The translations under genes were made by a program, and so were the position numbers. From contig OY740765.1 in NCBI GenBank assembly GCA_963513935.1, forward strand, positions 119,107,362-119,171,361: a DNA stretch of 64,000 nucleotides. The letters run 5' to 3'. Under the pieces are notes generated by a model. The model made no database searches and was not told where the DNA came from. It saw nothing but the letters and a program-made list of their open reading frames with translations. This DNA comes from Aphrophora alni. Taxonomy: Eukaryota > Arthropoda > Insecta > Hemiptera > Aphrophoridae. Shown piece by piece: positions 23,800-34,499 of this stretch (the stretch's first letter is position 1; each line of letters opens with the position of its first letter).

Positions 23800-24350
23800 A
23801 CGAAGTTATTGTGATAATGTAATTTCGAGAACTCACAAGAAAATACGATATTCGTATATTTACGAGATCCAGCAGAGTTGAGTCACCGACACGAACGTAG
23901 TGAGGTACAGCTTCATGGGCCGCTAGAAAATACGATATTCGTAGAACGTTGTGAGGTACAGCTTCGTGTGCCGCTAGGGAATACGATATTCGTATATTTA
24001 CGAGATCCAGCAGAGTTGAGTCACCGACACGAACGTAGTGAGGTACAGCTTCATGGGCCGCTAGAAAATACGATATTCGTAGAACGTTATGAGGTACAGC
24101 TCCGTGGGCCGCTAGGGAATACGATATTCGTATATTTACGAGATCCAGCAGAGTTGAGTCACCGACACGAACGTATTGAGGTACAGCTTCGTGGGCCGCT
24201 AGGGTCAAGAAACTAACATGACCGAACGAGTGGAGGCTTTCAAATATATACACATCTACAGTAAGTGGCACGTTAGGGCCTAGCCGACCTCAAGAAAGTA
24301 ATGATACACAATTAATATGAGGTTCATAAAACTTGTCTAACCAATGTTTT
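23800..24350 (+). repeat. Dispersed repeat R2 copy containing a 138-bp tandem repeat
   Basis: Between the R2 blocks 'aaaatacgatattcgtat' and 'aacgagtggaggctttcaaa' lies a tandem repeat with period 138 bp (unit starts marked by 'cgagatccagcagagttgag' at 23863, 24001 and 24139). Each unit also holds two half-copies of 'gaggtacagctt...gggccgctag'. Because 138 is 46 codons, frames on both strands stay open (112 and 186 codons). The peptides simply repeat, so neither is called as a gene. Confidence 0.8.
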
Positions 24351-25190
24351 AAACAAACTGGACAAGATCCCTTGATCTATCAATAAACTTTTACATTTCC
24401 TACAAGACTCAAGAAATCAACTTTTGGTTTGTATGAACTGTTGGATCGGGCTGGTGATCATCAACTTGTTTTGTTTGTTCATTGGATGTGTAATAAAATA
24501 TGTTAGTTTTACATCAATGACTCTTATGGTTTACCACATAATGTCTACGTTTTAACCTTGTATCCTTGTATTAAGGATACACAGGGAAAATAAATAAAAA
24601 AATGTGTAATGATTCCCTTACATTAATAAACAGTTACTAGTCCATTTTCACAAACAATTAATTATCTCATAATTTACAACATATATTTTCTTAATAACTC
24701 ATCAACATTTCTAAAAAAAAAGAGGAAAACTTTGGGTTTATTATTAATAAGAAATAAATGATAATTTTTAGATGAATAAACGGTCCAAAAAATTGCACAA
24801 ACTTTCTCACTTACCCTAAAAATTAACCAAAACTGTCATTTCGTAGTTGTCGTTAAAAAGGTTATGAAACAAGTGAAGCAAGTCTTATTCCTATTTAAAT
24901 ATACAAAATATTTTCAAATCGGCCGACCGTAGTTTACTTTTACTTTCTGAATTTTACTTTATTTGAAAATTTACTTTACTAACGAACTGACATTTTTGTT
25001 GATGATTATTTTGGTTCGTTTTTATTTGATTTTGAGAATGGATGAATGAGAAAATTAGTACAATAATTTCGCAAAATTTATTAAAAAGAGAGTCGCCTTC
25101 AACGGCTTGTTCATAGTGAGTACGGGTGCGGAAATCACAAGAGAACATAGAGAAAAACATTAGAGAAAATTTATAACATTAGAGAAAATT
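24350..25190. other. Intronic AT-rich stretch
   Basis: No gene or clear repeat recognised. Confidence 0.4.
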
Positions 25191-25194
25191 ATAT

Positions 25195-25390
25195 GAATTT
25201 TCATGTAATCTTCGGTTAGATCCCTCTCTTTCATTTCACTATCAGGTCTCTCTTCACCAATCCTTGTTCTCTTCTGACACTAACTACTAATTCGAGTATT
25301 CGAGGGGTATAAGTCTTTATTTGATGCTGTTTTTTATAAGGTGATAATGCCCGAAAGGCTTTGGTCTAAATTATTCCCCCCACCCCACCG
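25195..25390 (+). repeat. Dispersed repeat R1, copy E
   Basis: Plus-strand copy with 'cggttagatccctctctttc', 'tatcaggtctctcttcacca', 'gagtattcgaggggtataag' and 'gataatgcccgaaaggcttt'. Confidence 0.65.
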
Positions 25391-26570
25391 CTTCAAGTCT
25401 AATATATCCATCGATAAAACACATTTATCTGCAGCAATACGTGCTGATGTTATCGTTGTATTAAAATCTCATACTATGCCTCACTGTCATTAACCTAATT
25501 GCTCTAACAGCTTGCCAATTGGACATAGAGGAAGGCGACCTTGAAGTGTTTCCAATGTTAGTGTTATCTTATTATCTTAAAGCTACATCCGGTTTTCTTT
25601 TCCACGTGACATAACTGATATTTACAGTTAGATTTACAAAAGGTAAAAAATATGAACCAGTGAATGTATATGTTCTTAAAAGTTCTGACATTTTATTATT
25701 TTTTTGACTGATCATTTATGTTCTCAGGAACCTGAAAACTTGATTTTTGACATATTGTCAATCCGTCCTTGTAAGCACGATTTCGGCAATAACAAAAATT
25801 AAGATAGAAAGTGAAATTTGGTACAGAGGACTTTTTTTGGTATAGTGTGCTGAATTAGAATACTATTGAAAAAAATGTACTATATACAGGATGTCCAATA
25901 TATAATAGAATGGTTTATCTCTGTTTCTAATTTAGACAAAGATATGTAACAAATAGAATTTTATAGAAATCGACCTTCTCTATTTACAGAGTAAGCCAAA
26001 AATGAGGTACCGTATATAGTGTCCAATAAAATATTAAATATGTCAGGTTTCTGAGATTCTATACATTTCATGTTTTGAGTGTGTATTATTTTTTATTAGG
26101 AATTCCTAAAAGTAATTTTAAAAATCAAAAGTAAATTACATTTACAAAAATTAATATCTGTTTTTTTATGTCGTTTGGAATATTTTTCAATCGAACGTAA
26201 CAAATGCAATCGACCAGCAGGACAGTGTACACAAATCCTCTTAACAGTGCAGTTGATATATTTACTGAGTGTAGTAAAGGTCAAACTTCCATTTAAAATA
26301 CATTGCTTATGGACTCTCCGTTATGAATGTGAAACCGACAATAGAGCAAATGATAACCTTGAAGATTCGTCATTCGTGTACCTCTGGACAGTGATCCAAA
26401 ACCCGAACATTTAAATAGTTCTATACCGGTTTAAGGACATCGCCGTGATCAGTGATCAATATAACCACATATAAGAGAGTATCTACCTAACATAAACATC
26501 AAGTGTTTACTTCATGCTCGTTAGACGGGAAAGTAGAGAAACATAAGAATCCAGGGTTGATTCTATACAA
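25390..26570. other. Intronic stretch with short CAGGNTG-type repeat debris
   Basis: 'atatacaggatgtccaata' near 25884 and 'ccgtatatagtgtccaataa' near 26010 resemble the ends of short insect repeats. The overlapping open frames at 26096-26414 are on opposite strands and show no family features. Confidence 0.3.
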
Positions 26571-26579
26571 CCGAGTGTG

Positions 26580-26800
26580 ACAATCCCGAGGGACCTAGAA
26601 TAATCTACGCCATTTTTCATGTAGTCTTGGGTTAGATAGTTCACTTTCATTCGGTCTCTCTTTGCCAACTCTAGTTCTCTTTCGACCCTGATGCTATTAG
26701 AGTATTCGGAGGCTAAAGGGTCTTTATTTGATATTCTTCCATTTTTTTTTTATAAAGTTATGATGACCGAAAGGATTTTTGCCTTTTACATCAAGGAGTA
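26580..26800 (+). repeat. Dispersed repeat R1, copy F
   Basis: Contains 'caatcccgagggacctagaa', 'catgtagtcttgggttagat', 'gatgctattagagtattcgg' and 'atgatgaccgaaaggatttt'. It abuts the truncated end of the LINE endonuclease fragment. Confidence 0.7.
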
Positions 26801-26840
26801 TACGTTTTAAATAATATATCACAATATGTCCTCTTATCAT

Positions 26841-27720
26841 TTAAGATCGAGTTAGCTCCAAATCACCCCCTCCCCGTAGTTTTATACAAAAAATTAATTC
26901 TATAAAGGTTAATTTTAATTTTTCTTCATAAGACCACCATCTGGTGTTTTTGTGATTTTGAAGAGTGTTAACGGATCTATTATCTACTTGGAGTTCTATA
27001 ATAAAGTGTCTATGATCCGACATAGATCTAACACATACCATTTACTTACACCATTTTATATACCATTGTTTCCAAGTGTTAGATCCAAAACCTCACTTCT
27101 AGACCTAATAAAAATGGTAGGTGTGTTTCCTTTATTGAAAATATAAAGATCAGTTGCTACAATATAGGAAAGTAAAGAATCAACACTATAGTTGGTATCA
27201 TTGCTACCCAACAATGTGTTATGTGCATTGGCATCTACTCCCATTTGGAGTTTCAATGTCCACACACACGTAGTGTTCCACCACCTTCTTGAAGATGGTG
27301 GGTGGTGGATTGTCAGCTAGATCGTGTGCGAAGTAAGCGGCAGTAATAATTAGCTTCAGACATCTTGAGCCAACAAGTAGGTCAGTGCTTAACACTGATA
27401 TCTCTGAAACATAAAGAATATAACACAAGTCTATCAAAGTTATTCCTAACTATTATACGGGTTCTAGTACTATACGGGTTCCATGCAGCCATCGGCATAC
27501 GCTGTTCTGCCCTGGCTTTTGTTGGATAACGTCTTACACTTTCGCCGCATTGATGCCGCATCACAAAGTTCAGTCATATCAGTACGTTGGCCACTCTGCG
27601 CCACGTGGAGGTGTGTAAGTCCGAACTCACACCCCCACATCATCACACCCTCAAGAGAGAAAATTTTGCAAGAAATGCATTTACGGTCTCTTCGCAGAGC
27701 TTGAAGAGCCATAGACAGCT
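26841..27720 (-). pseudogene. LINE APE-type endonuclease domain remnant
   Basis: Reading down the minus strand, with frameshifts, gives a near-complete apurinic-endonuclease-like domain of a non-LTR retrotransposon. Early part: GRTAYADGCMEPV. Then LKLIITAAYFAHDLADNPPP, as in the S-A-Y-x-P-x-D-x-x-x-P-P-P segment of R1/Jockey-type elements. Then MGVDANAHNTLLGSNDTNY, carrying the catalytic Asp-x-Asn of the D-A-N-A-H motif. Then FNKGNTPTIFIRSRSEVLDL, and finally MSDHRHFIIEL with the conserved S-D-H-R-x-I. Enzymes of this type nick the target DNA for reverse transcription. No RT follows; the copy is cut off next to R1 copy F. It lies antisense just before Osiris exon 2. Spurious plus-strand frames overlap it. 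Confidence 0.75.
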
Positions 27721-27878
27721 ATTGCTAAATATTTAGGAGTTACATAATGGATGTACTTAAGTTTAAATTTATTAAAAGATCGAATAAACGAGGTCTCTTA
27801 ACTGAACTACTATTCATTAGGATTTAACTTATCTGTATTTATTATATGAATGACAATGTTTTTTTTTTAATGTTTCAG

Positions 27879-28204
27879 GACGAGGAAAGATGAAAAAGAT
27901 GATGAGTATGATGATGATGGCAGGATCTATGAAAATGATGATGTTAGTTCCTATCGCAATAGGTGCTCTCTTCTTACTTGCCGGGAAAGCATTGATTATC
28001 AGCAAGATCGCACTGGTATTAGCACTCATTATCACATTAAAGAAACTGTTAGGAGGTAAACAAGGAGGTCATGAAATGCACGGATGGTCATCAGGAGGAG
28101 GAGGAGGTGGTGGTCACGGCGGAGGCGGTGGTTGGGATAAGAGATCTCTAGGAAACAATGATCTAGCTCACGATCTAGCTTACAACTCTTACGCTGCTAA
28201 TTGA
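27879..28204 (+). CDS. Osiris-family protein, exon 2 (last exon)
   Basis: The acceptor TGTTTCAG is followed by GA CGA GGA AAG ATG, continuing the split Gly codon of exon 1 in frame. The exon encodes a Met/Lys-rich linker, a strongly hydrophobic segment (MMLVPIAIGALFLLAGKALI and onwards through IALVLALIITL), a basic KKLLGG turn, a Gly/His-rich stretch, and the C-terminal DLAYNSYAAN, matching the A-x-x-L-A-Y-S-x-Y-type end of Osiris proteins. The hydrophobic segment is the expected membrane-associated part of DUF1676. Stop TGA at 28202-28204. The following AT-rich sequence has ATTAAA at ~28391 and AATAAA at ~28696 as possible polyadenylation signals. Confidence 0.85.
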
Positions 28205-28900
28205 CACTAATTAATTTTGTTTATTATTATTTATTTATTTAATCGTATTTTGTAAATACGTACAGTTTAATACATTGATATTATTTGAGTACAAATGCAT
28301 AAGTTTGAATTTTACTTTCAAAAGAATGTTAATTTCTCACTGTTGGAGTGTATCCGAAACTTTCTGTTATTATTTCGACTTGTTTGTAAAAATTAATTTA
28401 TTAAATATATTTATGTTGTTGTTATTTTCATAACTGACAATGTTACTTTATTTTTCCTTAACTTGTTGTTTAACGGGTACACAGACTGTACGTTTGTTAT
28501 ATTATTATAATGGTTGTTTCAAAAAGTTGTGATACTGAAGATGGCGAGACTATTGTTGAAACACGTTTGAGTTAAAAACGTATATTTGTGATAAAATGTA
28601 TTTTTTTAATTTTTTTTTTTTATATATATTAAAACATTTCACAAATCAAACTTAATATTTATTTATAATGTTGATATTGTCTAAATCTATTAGTGAAATT
28701 AATAAACGCTACTTGTTTTAAGTGCCAAAATTCCGTAACTACTCACAGGTACGGGAATCGAATTACCATTTGACTGCGCCTTCTCCCATTTTGGAAAAAT
28801 TGTGTTCTATTTGACGCCAATATATTAACTGGCGCCACCATTGCTGCTATCTCTGAAACTATAAGATTTAAAGAAAACTTCAAACGGAGGACCAATTTAC
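28205..28900. other. Osiris 3' flank
   Basis: AT-rich, presumably 3' UTR followed by intergenic DNA. 'ctgaagatggcgagactatt' and 'ttgaaacacgtttga' near 28540 resemble the hairpin-adjacent signature at 19790. Confidence 0.35.
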
Positions 28901-28914
28901 CTATTTTGTCCTCT

Positions 28915-29665
28915 GTAATAAAATGGTTTATTTAAATTTTTTTAATTTGACCGCCATTTTTTTAATATTGTGGATATAAACGAGACGTTAAGACTTTTTA
29001 TATTGTTATTAGTTTACGAGATATGAACCCCGAAAGTTCGCCAAAGTTCTGTTAACAATACGAGGGAATAAAAAGCAATTACTTAATACTCTTGTTTTAA
29101 TTAAGATTATACAAGTATTGTTTTATGAATACTGTTGAATTTAGGGGTTTATAATAGGCTACACATAAATAGTTAATGTTGTATTTTATTGATAGATATT
29201 GGCCCGTATTTAACTATCCTTTTTTCAGGAAAAGTAGTGCTCAAAAACTGTACAATTACATTATTATTAAGAGCTCTTGCTCCGTCTTACAGGTCCATTA
29301 ATTTCATATTGATATTAAGTGGAAGGTATTTAAATGGAGATCATTAAAAGGTTTTCTAGAAATCCTAAATAACCTTCCTCCTCTTAAGTTTCCTTCATAA
29401 AAGTTTCTCTCCTGTAAATCCCTAAATTTGATAGTATTCATAAAACAATACATGTATAATCGAAATTAAAAAGGGTATTAATAAGGAAAAAAATTATTCC
29501 CATGTATTGTAAACAGAACTTTGACGAACTTTCGGGGCTTATATCTAGTAAACGAGTTAGAATACAAAAAATACTAAAGACTAATAGGTCTGTAAATCTC
29601 GTATAAAATCCAAATTCACTTAAATATTCAAAATTGGCACAGCCGTTATAAAATTACAGAGGTAC
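28915..29665. repeat. Inverted repeat, arms ~170-240 bp
   Basis: The left arm contains 'gaaccccgaaagttcgccaa', 'agttctgttaacaatac' and 'tattgttttatgaatactgt'. The right arm (29415-29585) contains the same phrases inverted in the mirrored order. Identity is roughly 75-80% by eye, the spacer is ~260 bp, and weaker similarity extends outward to 28915 and 29665. No target duplication was found. It is probably two copies of one repeat in opposite orientation, or an old foldback element. Confidence 0.6.
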
Positions 29666-30118
29666 GAGTGAAAAAAATCTTTATATCTAAACACAAGACA
29701 CTTACACATTGCATAGTTGTGGCTTATTGGGGGGGGGGGTATAGCTAAAAACACCTTGTGATGGATGGTAACATTTAATAAATTTCTATTTATTTCTATT
29801 GCTTCCACTGAAATGAAAAGGATAATGGGAATTATCCGATGGTTTCTGGGAACAAAAATTTATGTTCTCTTTCAGAATTTATAAAATTTTGATATCTTTG
29901 CATTTCAGGTCAACCCAAATACATTTTATACCGTATCCGTCCTCTGTTTTTCTAGAACATGTCCACGCACCCAGGGAGCATTGAATCTCTATTGTCTCTG
30001 TTCTTGTTATTGGATTTGGGTTTACAATTATTCGAAAGAATCGAATATTAAATATATCTTTAAATTATATGCACGATATTTAAATAATATTCATTCAGTA
30101 AAACTACTGACTAACTAT

Positions 30119-30256
30119 TACACAGGGTGTTCAGCTTCCACTTTTACAAAATTTACCAGATTATACGGGAGGTCGAAACAAGCACAAAATCCAATACAAT
30201 ACGTGTCCTATCTATTCTTTAAACACTCCTTTACACATATTCTGGGCACCCTATAT
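30119..30256. repeat. Short element with CAGGGTG / CACCCT ends
   Basis: 'acacagggtgttcagcttcc' at the left and 'tgggcaccctatata' at the right form weak inverted ends around ~135 bp of non-coding DNA. Similar ends occur near 36185-36575 and 42680. Confidence 0.35.
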
Positions 30257-30289
30257 ACTAAACAAATACACTACTTACAGAATAATTGT

Positions 30290-30770
30290 ACAGTATTATT
30301 TACAAAGGGACGGCCAACTCGTCATCGCTCCCTCAATATGGATATCCTCCCCTATAAGGGGTTCTTCAATAAACCTTCCTCACTACCAATGTGGACAACA
30401 ATATGCCTCCCGTCTCTTCAAGGAATGTTCGTAAGACCCGTAGTTTTGCCATTCCTAAAGGGTTGGTTCGCCGACTTTATGTAACTAGGCGTCCACGTTT
30501 TTTTTTTGTCGTATGCCCTGCGTTGCACCGAGTCTCATCTAGATAAAAGATTTTCTTCCCTTCTTCCTTAAATCACTTAGGTATTTTCTTCTCCAAAACA
30601 CGATGTTGTCACGTTAAATTAGTATAGCTCGGTGTTGTTTTCGCTCAAACTTAAATCCCAAGTCCAACCCCAGCCGCCTCGTTGTAGACACAGTCATATC
30701 CGGAAGATCGGGGTCTTCATTAATCATTTCATTGACTTTTTTATACCATTGGTGGAATATTCAGTCTTAG
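30290..30770 (-). pseudogene. DDE transposase-like remnant (IS630/Tc1-type)
   Basis: Read on the minus strand with frameshifts: a region with MTVSTTRRLGLDLGFKFER and IVFWRRKYLSDLRK (~30745-30550), then the catalytic FYLDETRCNAGHTT (~30550-30508), then after a short broken part GLTNIPxRDGRHIVVHIG and SEEGLLKNPL. This follows the order of DDE-superfamily proteins common in insects: Y-L-D-E-T-W-x-N-A-G-H-T with the first catalytic Asp, then the strand G-K-R-x-I-V-L-H-x-G-S-E-D-G. The second Asp and the third acidic residue are not recognisable. The plus-strand frame 29981-30484 is a shadow of this relic. It is a dead transposase or domesticated-type pseudogene. Confidence 0.6.
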
Positions 30771-30776
30771 CAAAGA

Positions 30777-31725
30777 ATGGACTTTCCTTCTAATGGTTGT
30801 TTTCTGGATACAAAACTATCGACATTGGCTACTAAAGAAAACTTCTTGGCTTTGTCTTCTGAGGTGAGAAGTCTGACGGAAGAGAACAAAGTTTTGAAAG
30901 CAAAGACAGACTTTAGACTTTATTTAGACTCTAGGCATAAACTTCTAGAGCTATTTCATAATTTTGGATTAGTGGTTCTAAATGGCAATACTCAAAGTGA
31001 CGCTGAAGGAGAATTTACTTTTATTTAGGGTGGGTAATTCTGTAATTGACTTTGCAGTTGTGTCAGTCAGTTGTTTAGAATTAGTAAAGGAAGTTTTAAG
31101 TTTATTTTTTAAGTATATTTTGAAGTTATAAGTCATACATGATCAGATCATCTAACTATTTATGTAAGTTTAAAGACCTGTGTATGTGGTTTTGGTAGAC
31201 CTGTGGTGGGCCAGAGGGGTGGAGATAGTATACAACCATAGTTGCCGAGATTAAAATGGACTAATTCAGAGACCGTCTTGTTCTGTAAAAACTTACATAG
31301 GGAACTTTAAACCTTTGATGTCTGGAATGATAAACCAGATAAATGTCAATAAAATTATTAGTTGCATCAAACAAGCAACCCACTTTAAACCTAGTACAAA
31401 CAATAACACTACGTTAAACAGAAAACAACAATAGTTTGATTTAGAATGTGTGACATCAAGGCAGCGAGCCTTTAAACTCTTAAAGCTGTTTCGCAAAACT
31501 ATGGTTAAGACACGTATTTAGAGGCAAATAAAAACTTTAACTCCTTATGTAAAACTAAACGTAAACTTCATTACAAACATATTGTAAGTAGTTTGGGGCA
31601 AGCTAAAGATGTAAAACAATTTACAAAAATACAAAAAGCAGATTATCTGGAAATAGCTGTGTCGAATGGGTGCAGTATTTTAAAAATCTTTTGAATTCTC
31701 TTATTGTACCAAAGGATATTTCTTA
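30777..31725 (+). pseudogene. LINE relic, 5' part: coiled-coil ORF and endonuclease end
   Basis: The first frame has a coiled-coil-like segment (LSSEVRSLTEENKVLKAK), then runs straight into LYLDSRHKLLELFHNFGLVV and GEFTFI, the C-terminal half of an APE-type endonuclease. The join suggests an internal deletion that removed the N-terminal endonuclease half. After a frameshift, GNSVIDFAVVS gives the S-V-I-D-(hydrophobic) motif of the domain. Further on, near 31655-31720, WVQYFKNLLNSLI-like sequence precedes the RT domain. The relic is then interrupted by nested insertions (31725-32655) and resumes with RT at 32660. Confidence 0.65.
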
Positions 31726-31748
31726 ATATATGTATATATATATATATA

Positions 31749-32247
31749 CAGTGTGAGTCAAAAGTATGGATAAATTAAATGTAAAGACCCATTAAGTGAC
31801 ACCTCATTTTAAAGTCCTTGATTAAAGAAGAAGAACAGTGGAAACCAGAGCTTTCTATCTCAACCCAGTACAAAATGGCAGTTCATTGGTTGTCTATTGA
31901 GGTTATTTAACACCTGAATGTGGATGTTCATATTTTGCCTCAATGAAGTTTTACTTAATTTCAATGAGCTGCCATTTTGTACTGGGTTGAGATAGAATGC
32001 TCTGGTTTCCACTGTTCTTCTTCTTTAATCAAGGACTTTAAAATGAGGTGTCACTTAATGGGTCTTTACATTTAAAACTTTTGAGCTGCCCCCCCCCCCC
32101 AAAATCCCATTTTGGGGAAATGGGCAAAGTTGTAATAGTGGCTAAAAAGTTCACTTTTATTTCCTAAAAAAGTGTTCTGAGTTTCATTTTTCTATCTTTA
32201 TCCATTTAAAATTTAACAGGGTGTATCCATACTTTTGACTCAAACTG
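31749..32247. mobile_element. Tc1/mariner-type MITE with a long internal palindrome
   Basis: The ends are 'cagtgtgagtcaaaagtatg' (from 31749) and its inverse 'catacttttgactcaaactg' (to 32247), flanked by TA on both sides as expected for Tc1/mariner insertions. Inside, two arms of ~111 bp (31777-31887 and 31963-32073) are near-perfect inverted copies, separated by ~75 bp. No coding capacity. A C run at ~32088-32100 lies between the palindrome and the right end. The element sits in a TA-rich site within the LINE relic. Confidence 0.8.
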
Positions 32248-32249
32248 TA

Positions 32250-32597
32250 TAGTAATTTACCTTAGTCTATAACAATCCTATATTAATGCAGCTACGGCCG
32301 TTTCATCTTCAATGAGACATCATCAGGTTTTTGTACATTATCACAAATATTTTACACACAAATATACAAACATATAAACATGTCATATATTATAAAACAT
32401 GTTATGAATTTAATCACTATTATACTGTTTAAATATAAAATAGTAAAATTAACACACATGTTGTTGTCAACTCACTATCAGTAACTGAAATTGTGTAAAA
32501 TATTTGTGACAATGTACAAAAGCCTGATGATGTCTCATTGAAGATGAAACGGCTGTAGCTACATTAATAAAGAATTGTTATAGACTAAGGTAAATTA

Positions 32598-32600
<3 letters not shown>
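32250..32600. mobile_element. Foldback element with ~110-bp inverted arms
   Basis: The arm at 32251-32361 ('agtaatttaccttagtctat' onward) is inverted at 32490-32600 with ~90-95% identity by eye. The ~128-bp centre is AT-rich. It abuts the MITE on the left and a (TA)n run on the right. Both arms, read outward-to-end in the sense of the right arm, contain CCTGATGATGTCTCATTG followed by AAGATGAAACGGC. No coding content. Confidence 0.75.
32511..32566 (+). ncRNA. Hammerhead-ribozyme-like core in the right foldback arm (tentative)
   Basis: CTGATGA (32524-32530) and GAAAC (32546-32550) are separated by a possible 4-bp stem, GTCT/AGAT with a CATTGA loop, leaving one extra base. After GAAAC, 'ggc' can pair with 'gct' around TGTA. 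The outer 'aatgta' and 'tacatt' can pair as stem I. This is the order of hammerhead elements (stem I, CUGAUGA, stem II, GAAA, stem III), known from Penelope-like elements and retrozymes. The extra U beside CUGAUGA and the short stems make activity doubtful. The left arm holds the same arrangement on the minus strand (32284-32340). Confidence 0.25.

Positions 32601-32653
<53 letters not shown>
32600..32653. repeat. (TA)n microsatellite
   Basis: About 27 uninterrupted TA units mark the right edge of the nested insertions. A shorter TA run at ~31731-31748 marks the left edge. Confidence 0.95.
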
Positions 32654-32658
<5 letters not shown>

Positions 32659-32659
32659 T

Positions 32660-34480
32660 AAACAATCGAGAGGTTTCAACTAAGAATTATGATATTTCTT
32701 ATACTGAAACCATATATTTTTGATAACTATCTCAACAAGAAATTCGACCAGCAAGAATTGCAAACGGTTTTAGTAAAATTGAAAGATGGGAAGGGTCCAG
32801 GCTTCGATAGAGTACCGTATGATTTTTTTAAAACACCCACAAGTTTTAATTACAAAGTAATTGGCTATTTTCAATAAAATGTATAAGGAAGAATGGGTCT
32901 CTATAAAAGAATGTTTTTTTAAAATCTATAATTTATCCGTTGCATAAAAAAGGGGATTTTAATTGTGTGCAAAATTACAGAGGTCTGTCATTTATAGATT
33001 GTATAGCGAAAGTGTTTGTTAGTTTATTGCACAATCGATTAAACAATTGGGTACATAGTCATCAAATAATTAGTGAATTTCAAGGCGGATTTAGAAAGGG
33101 TTTTCTACCACAGATAAAATTTTCAAATTAACCAGTATGATTCAGTTGCAACTGTCAAAGAAGCAGGCGAAACTGTATTGTTTTTTGTAGATTTTTTCTC
33201 TGCTTTTGATACTGTTGAGAGAAAGGCGCTGTATTTAAGTTATCGTATTTGGGTGTTTCTTCTCGTATGCTGAATAATATAAAAGTGCTTTACAAAGGTA
33301 CAACATCGGAAGTGTGGTGAAATACAGGCGTAACGAAATGTTTTAAAACTAATATGTGTTAAAGACAAAGCTGTATTTTAAGTCCATTTCTATTCTCTTT
33401 ATTTGAACGATTTGGCTGATAGTTTATGTGGAGGATGCTATTTTGAAGGGTTTAAGGTCAGTGTTTTATTTTATGCAGATGATATTGCTATTCTGCCCCC
33501 TACTCCTGGTAGCTTGCAGAGTATGATAAATAAACTCGAAAATTATTGCAATAAATGTAATCTTCGTGTTAATTTAAATATATCTAAAATAATGGTTTTT
33601 AGGAAGGGAGGTGAATTGTGTAAAAGTGAGAAGTGGTGGTAACGGGTAGAGGTTGACAATAAATATAAATATTTGGGAGTTACACTTACCCCATCACTGT
33701 CACGGGAAACTCAATTTAAGGACAAATCTATGGCTGGAAAATGTGCTGCTATAAATGCGGTACAACAGAACCTTTTAGGTAACGACAGGGTCCTACTTAG
33801 TTCTAAGTATACATGTTTTAATTGTATTGTGAAAGCGATTTTATGCTACAGTTCCCAGGTCTGGGGGTAAAAGGACAGTGCTGAAGGTTATTTGTAAAAA
33901 GAATATTTATGTTGCAAAATAACACCCCAAATTATGTCTTGTTTTTAGAAACAGTGTTTGAAAAGATTTATTTGTTTACATTAAGAATTCATCTGGATTT
34001 CCTTTTAAGGGTTGTATCTTTACCAAAGAATAGATTGCCAAACATTCTTGCTAAACAAATAATAAAAAGGGGTATTTACTGGTGCCAGGAGTGGAAAGTG
34101 TTATGATATAAATACGGGATTGATGTGGATATGAGCAATATTGATAGGCTACGTGAACAGATGCTTAGTGTCATTGATGCGACATAAACAATAACTTATA
34201 TATTATATACAAACAATATGTTGGATCATCAAAGCAAGGGCGGAACTTGTTGATTTAAACTATAAACTGTTTTTTAACGATAACAAATGGTTATGTTCCT
34301 TATGCAACGAGACAGTTTACCATTTTATTGCTTGCTGTCCTATTCTAGCCGATATAAGATACCTTTGCTTTTTTAAACGGACTTTAAATATGGGGGCATT
34401 TTACTTTTATTAAACGGGAGAAATTGGGTAAATTCATAAAGATTGCGTAGAAATTTAGATGGAAATTAAGAAATGAATGT
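32660..34480 (+). pseudogene. LINE relic, 3' part: reverse transcriptase and C-terminal zinc knuckle
   Basis: Broken into several frames, the region gives the RT of a non-LTR retrotransposon in order. LKDGKGPGFDRVPYDFFK is the K-A-P-G-x-D segment. Then PLHKKGDFNCVQNYRGLSF with the K-G-D and N-Y-R-G-(I/L)-S boxes. Then LFFVDFFSAFDTVER with the first catalytic Asp region. Then VSVLFYADDIAIL, carrying the catalytic YADD (33460-33495). Then NLRVNLNISKIMVFRKGG, and YKYLGVTL at ~33665. After it come VKAILCYSSQVWG, a LPKNRLPNILAK segment, and WLCSLCNETVYHFIACCPIL, the C-x2-C...H-x4-C zinc knuckle near 34300-34345. At least five frameshifts or stops make it inactive. Together with 30777-31725 it is one ~2.8-kb relic split by nested insertions. 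Confidence 0.85.
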
Positions 34481-34499
34481 AATTTTTATTTGTAACGGT

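Noticed and set aside
23711..24271. 186- and 112-codon ORFs on opposite strands
   Set aside because: Created by a 138-bp tandem repeat whose period is a multiple of three; no known domain.
29981..30484. 167-codon plus-strand ORF
   Set aside because: The opposite strand holds recognisable DDE transposase motifs, and the plus frame has none.
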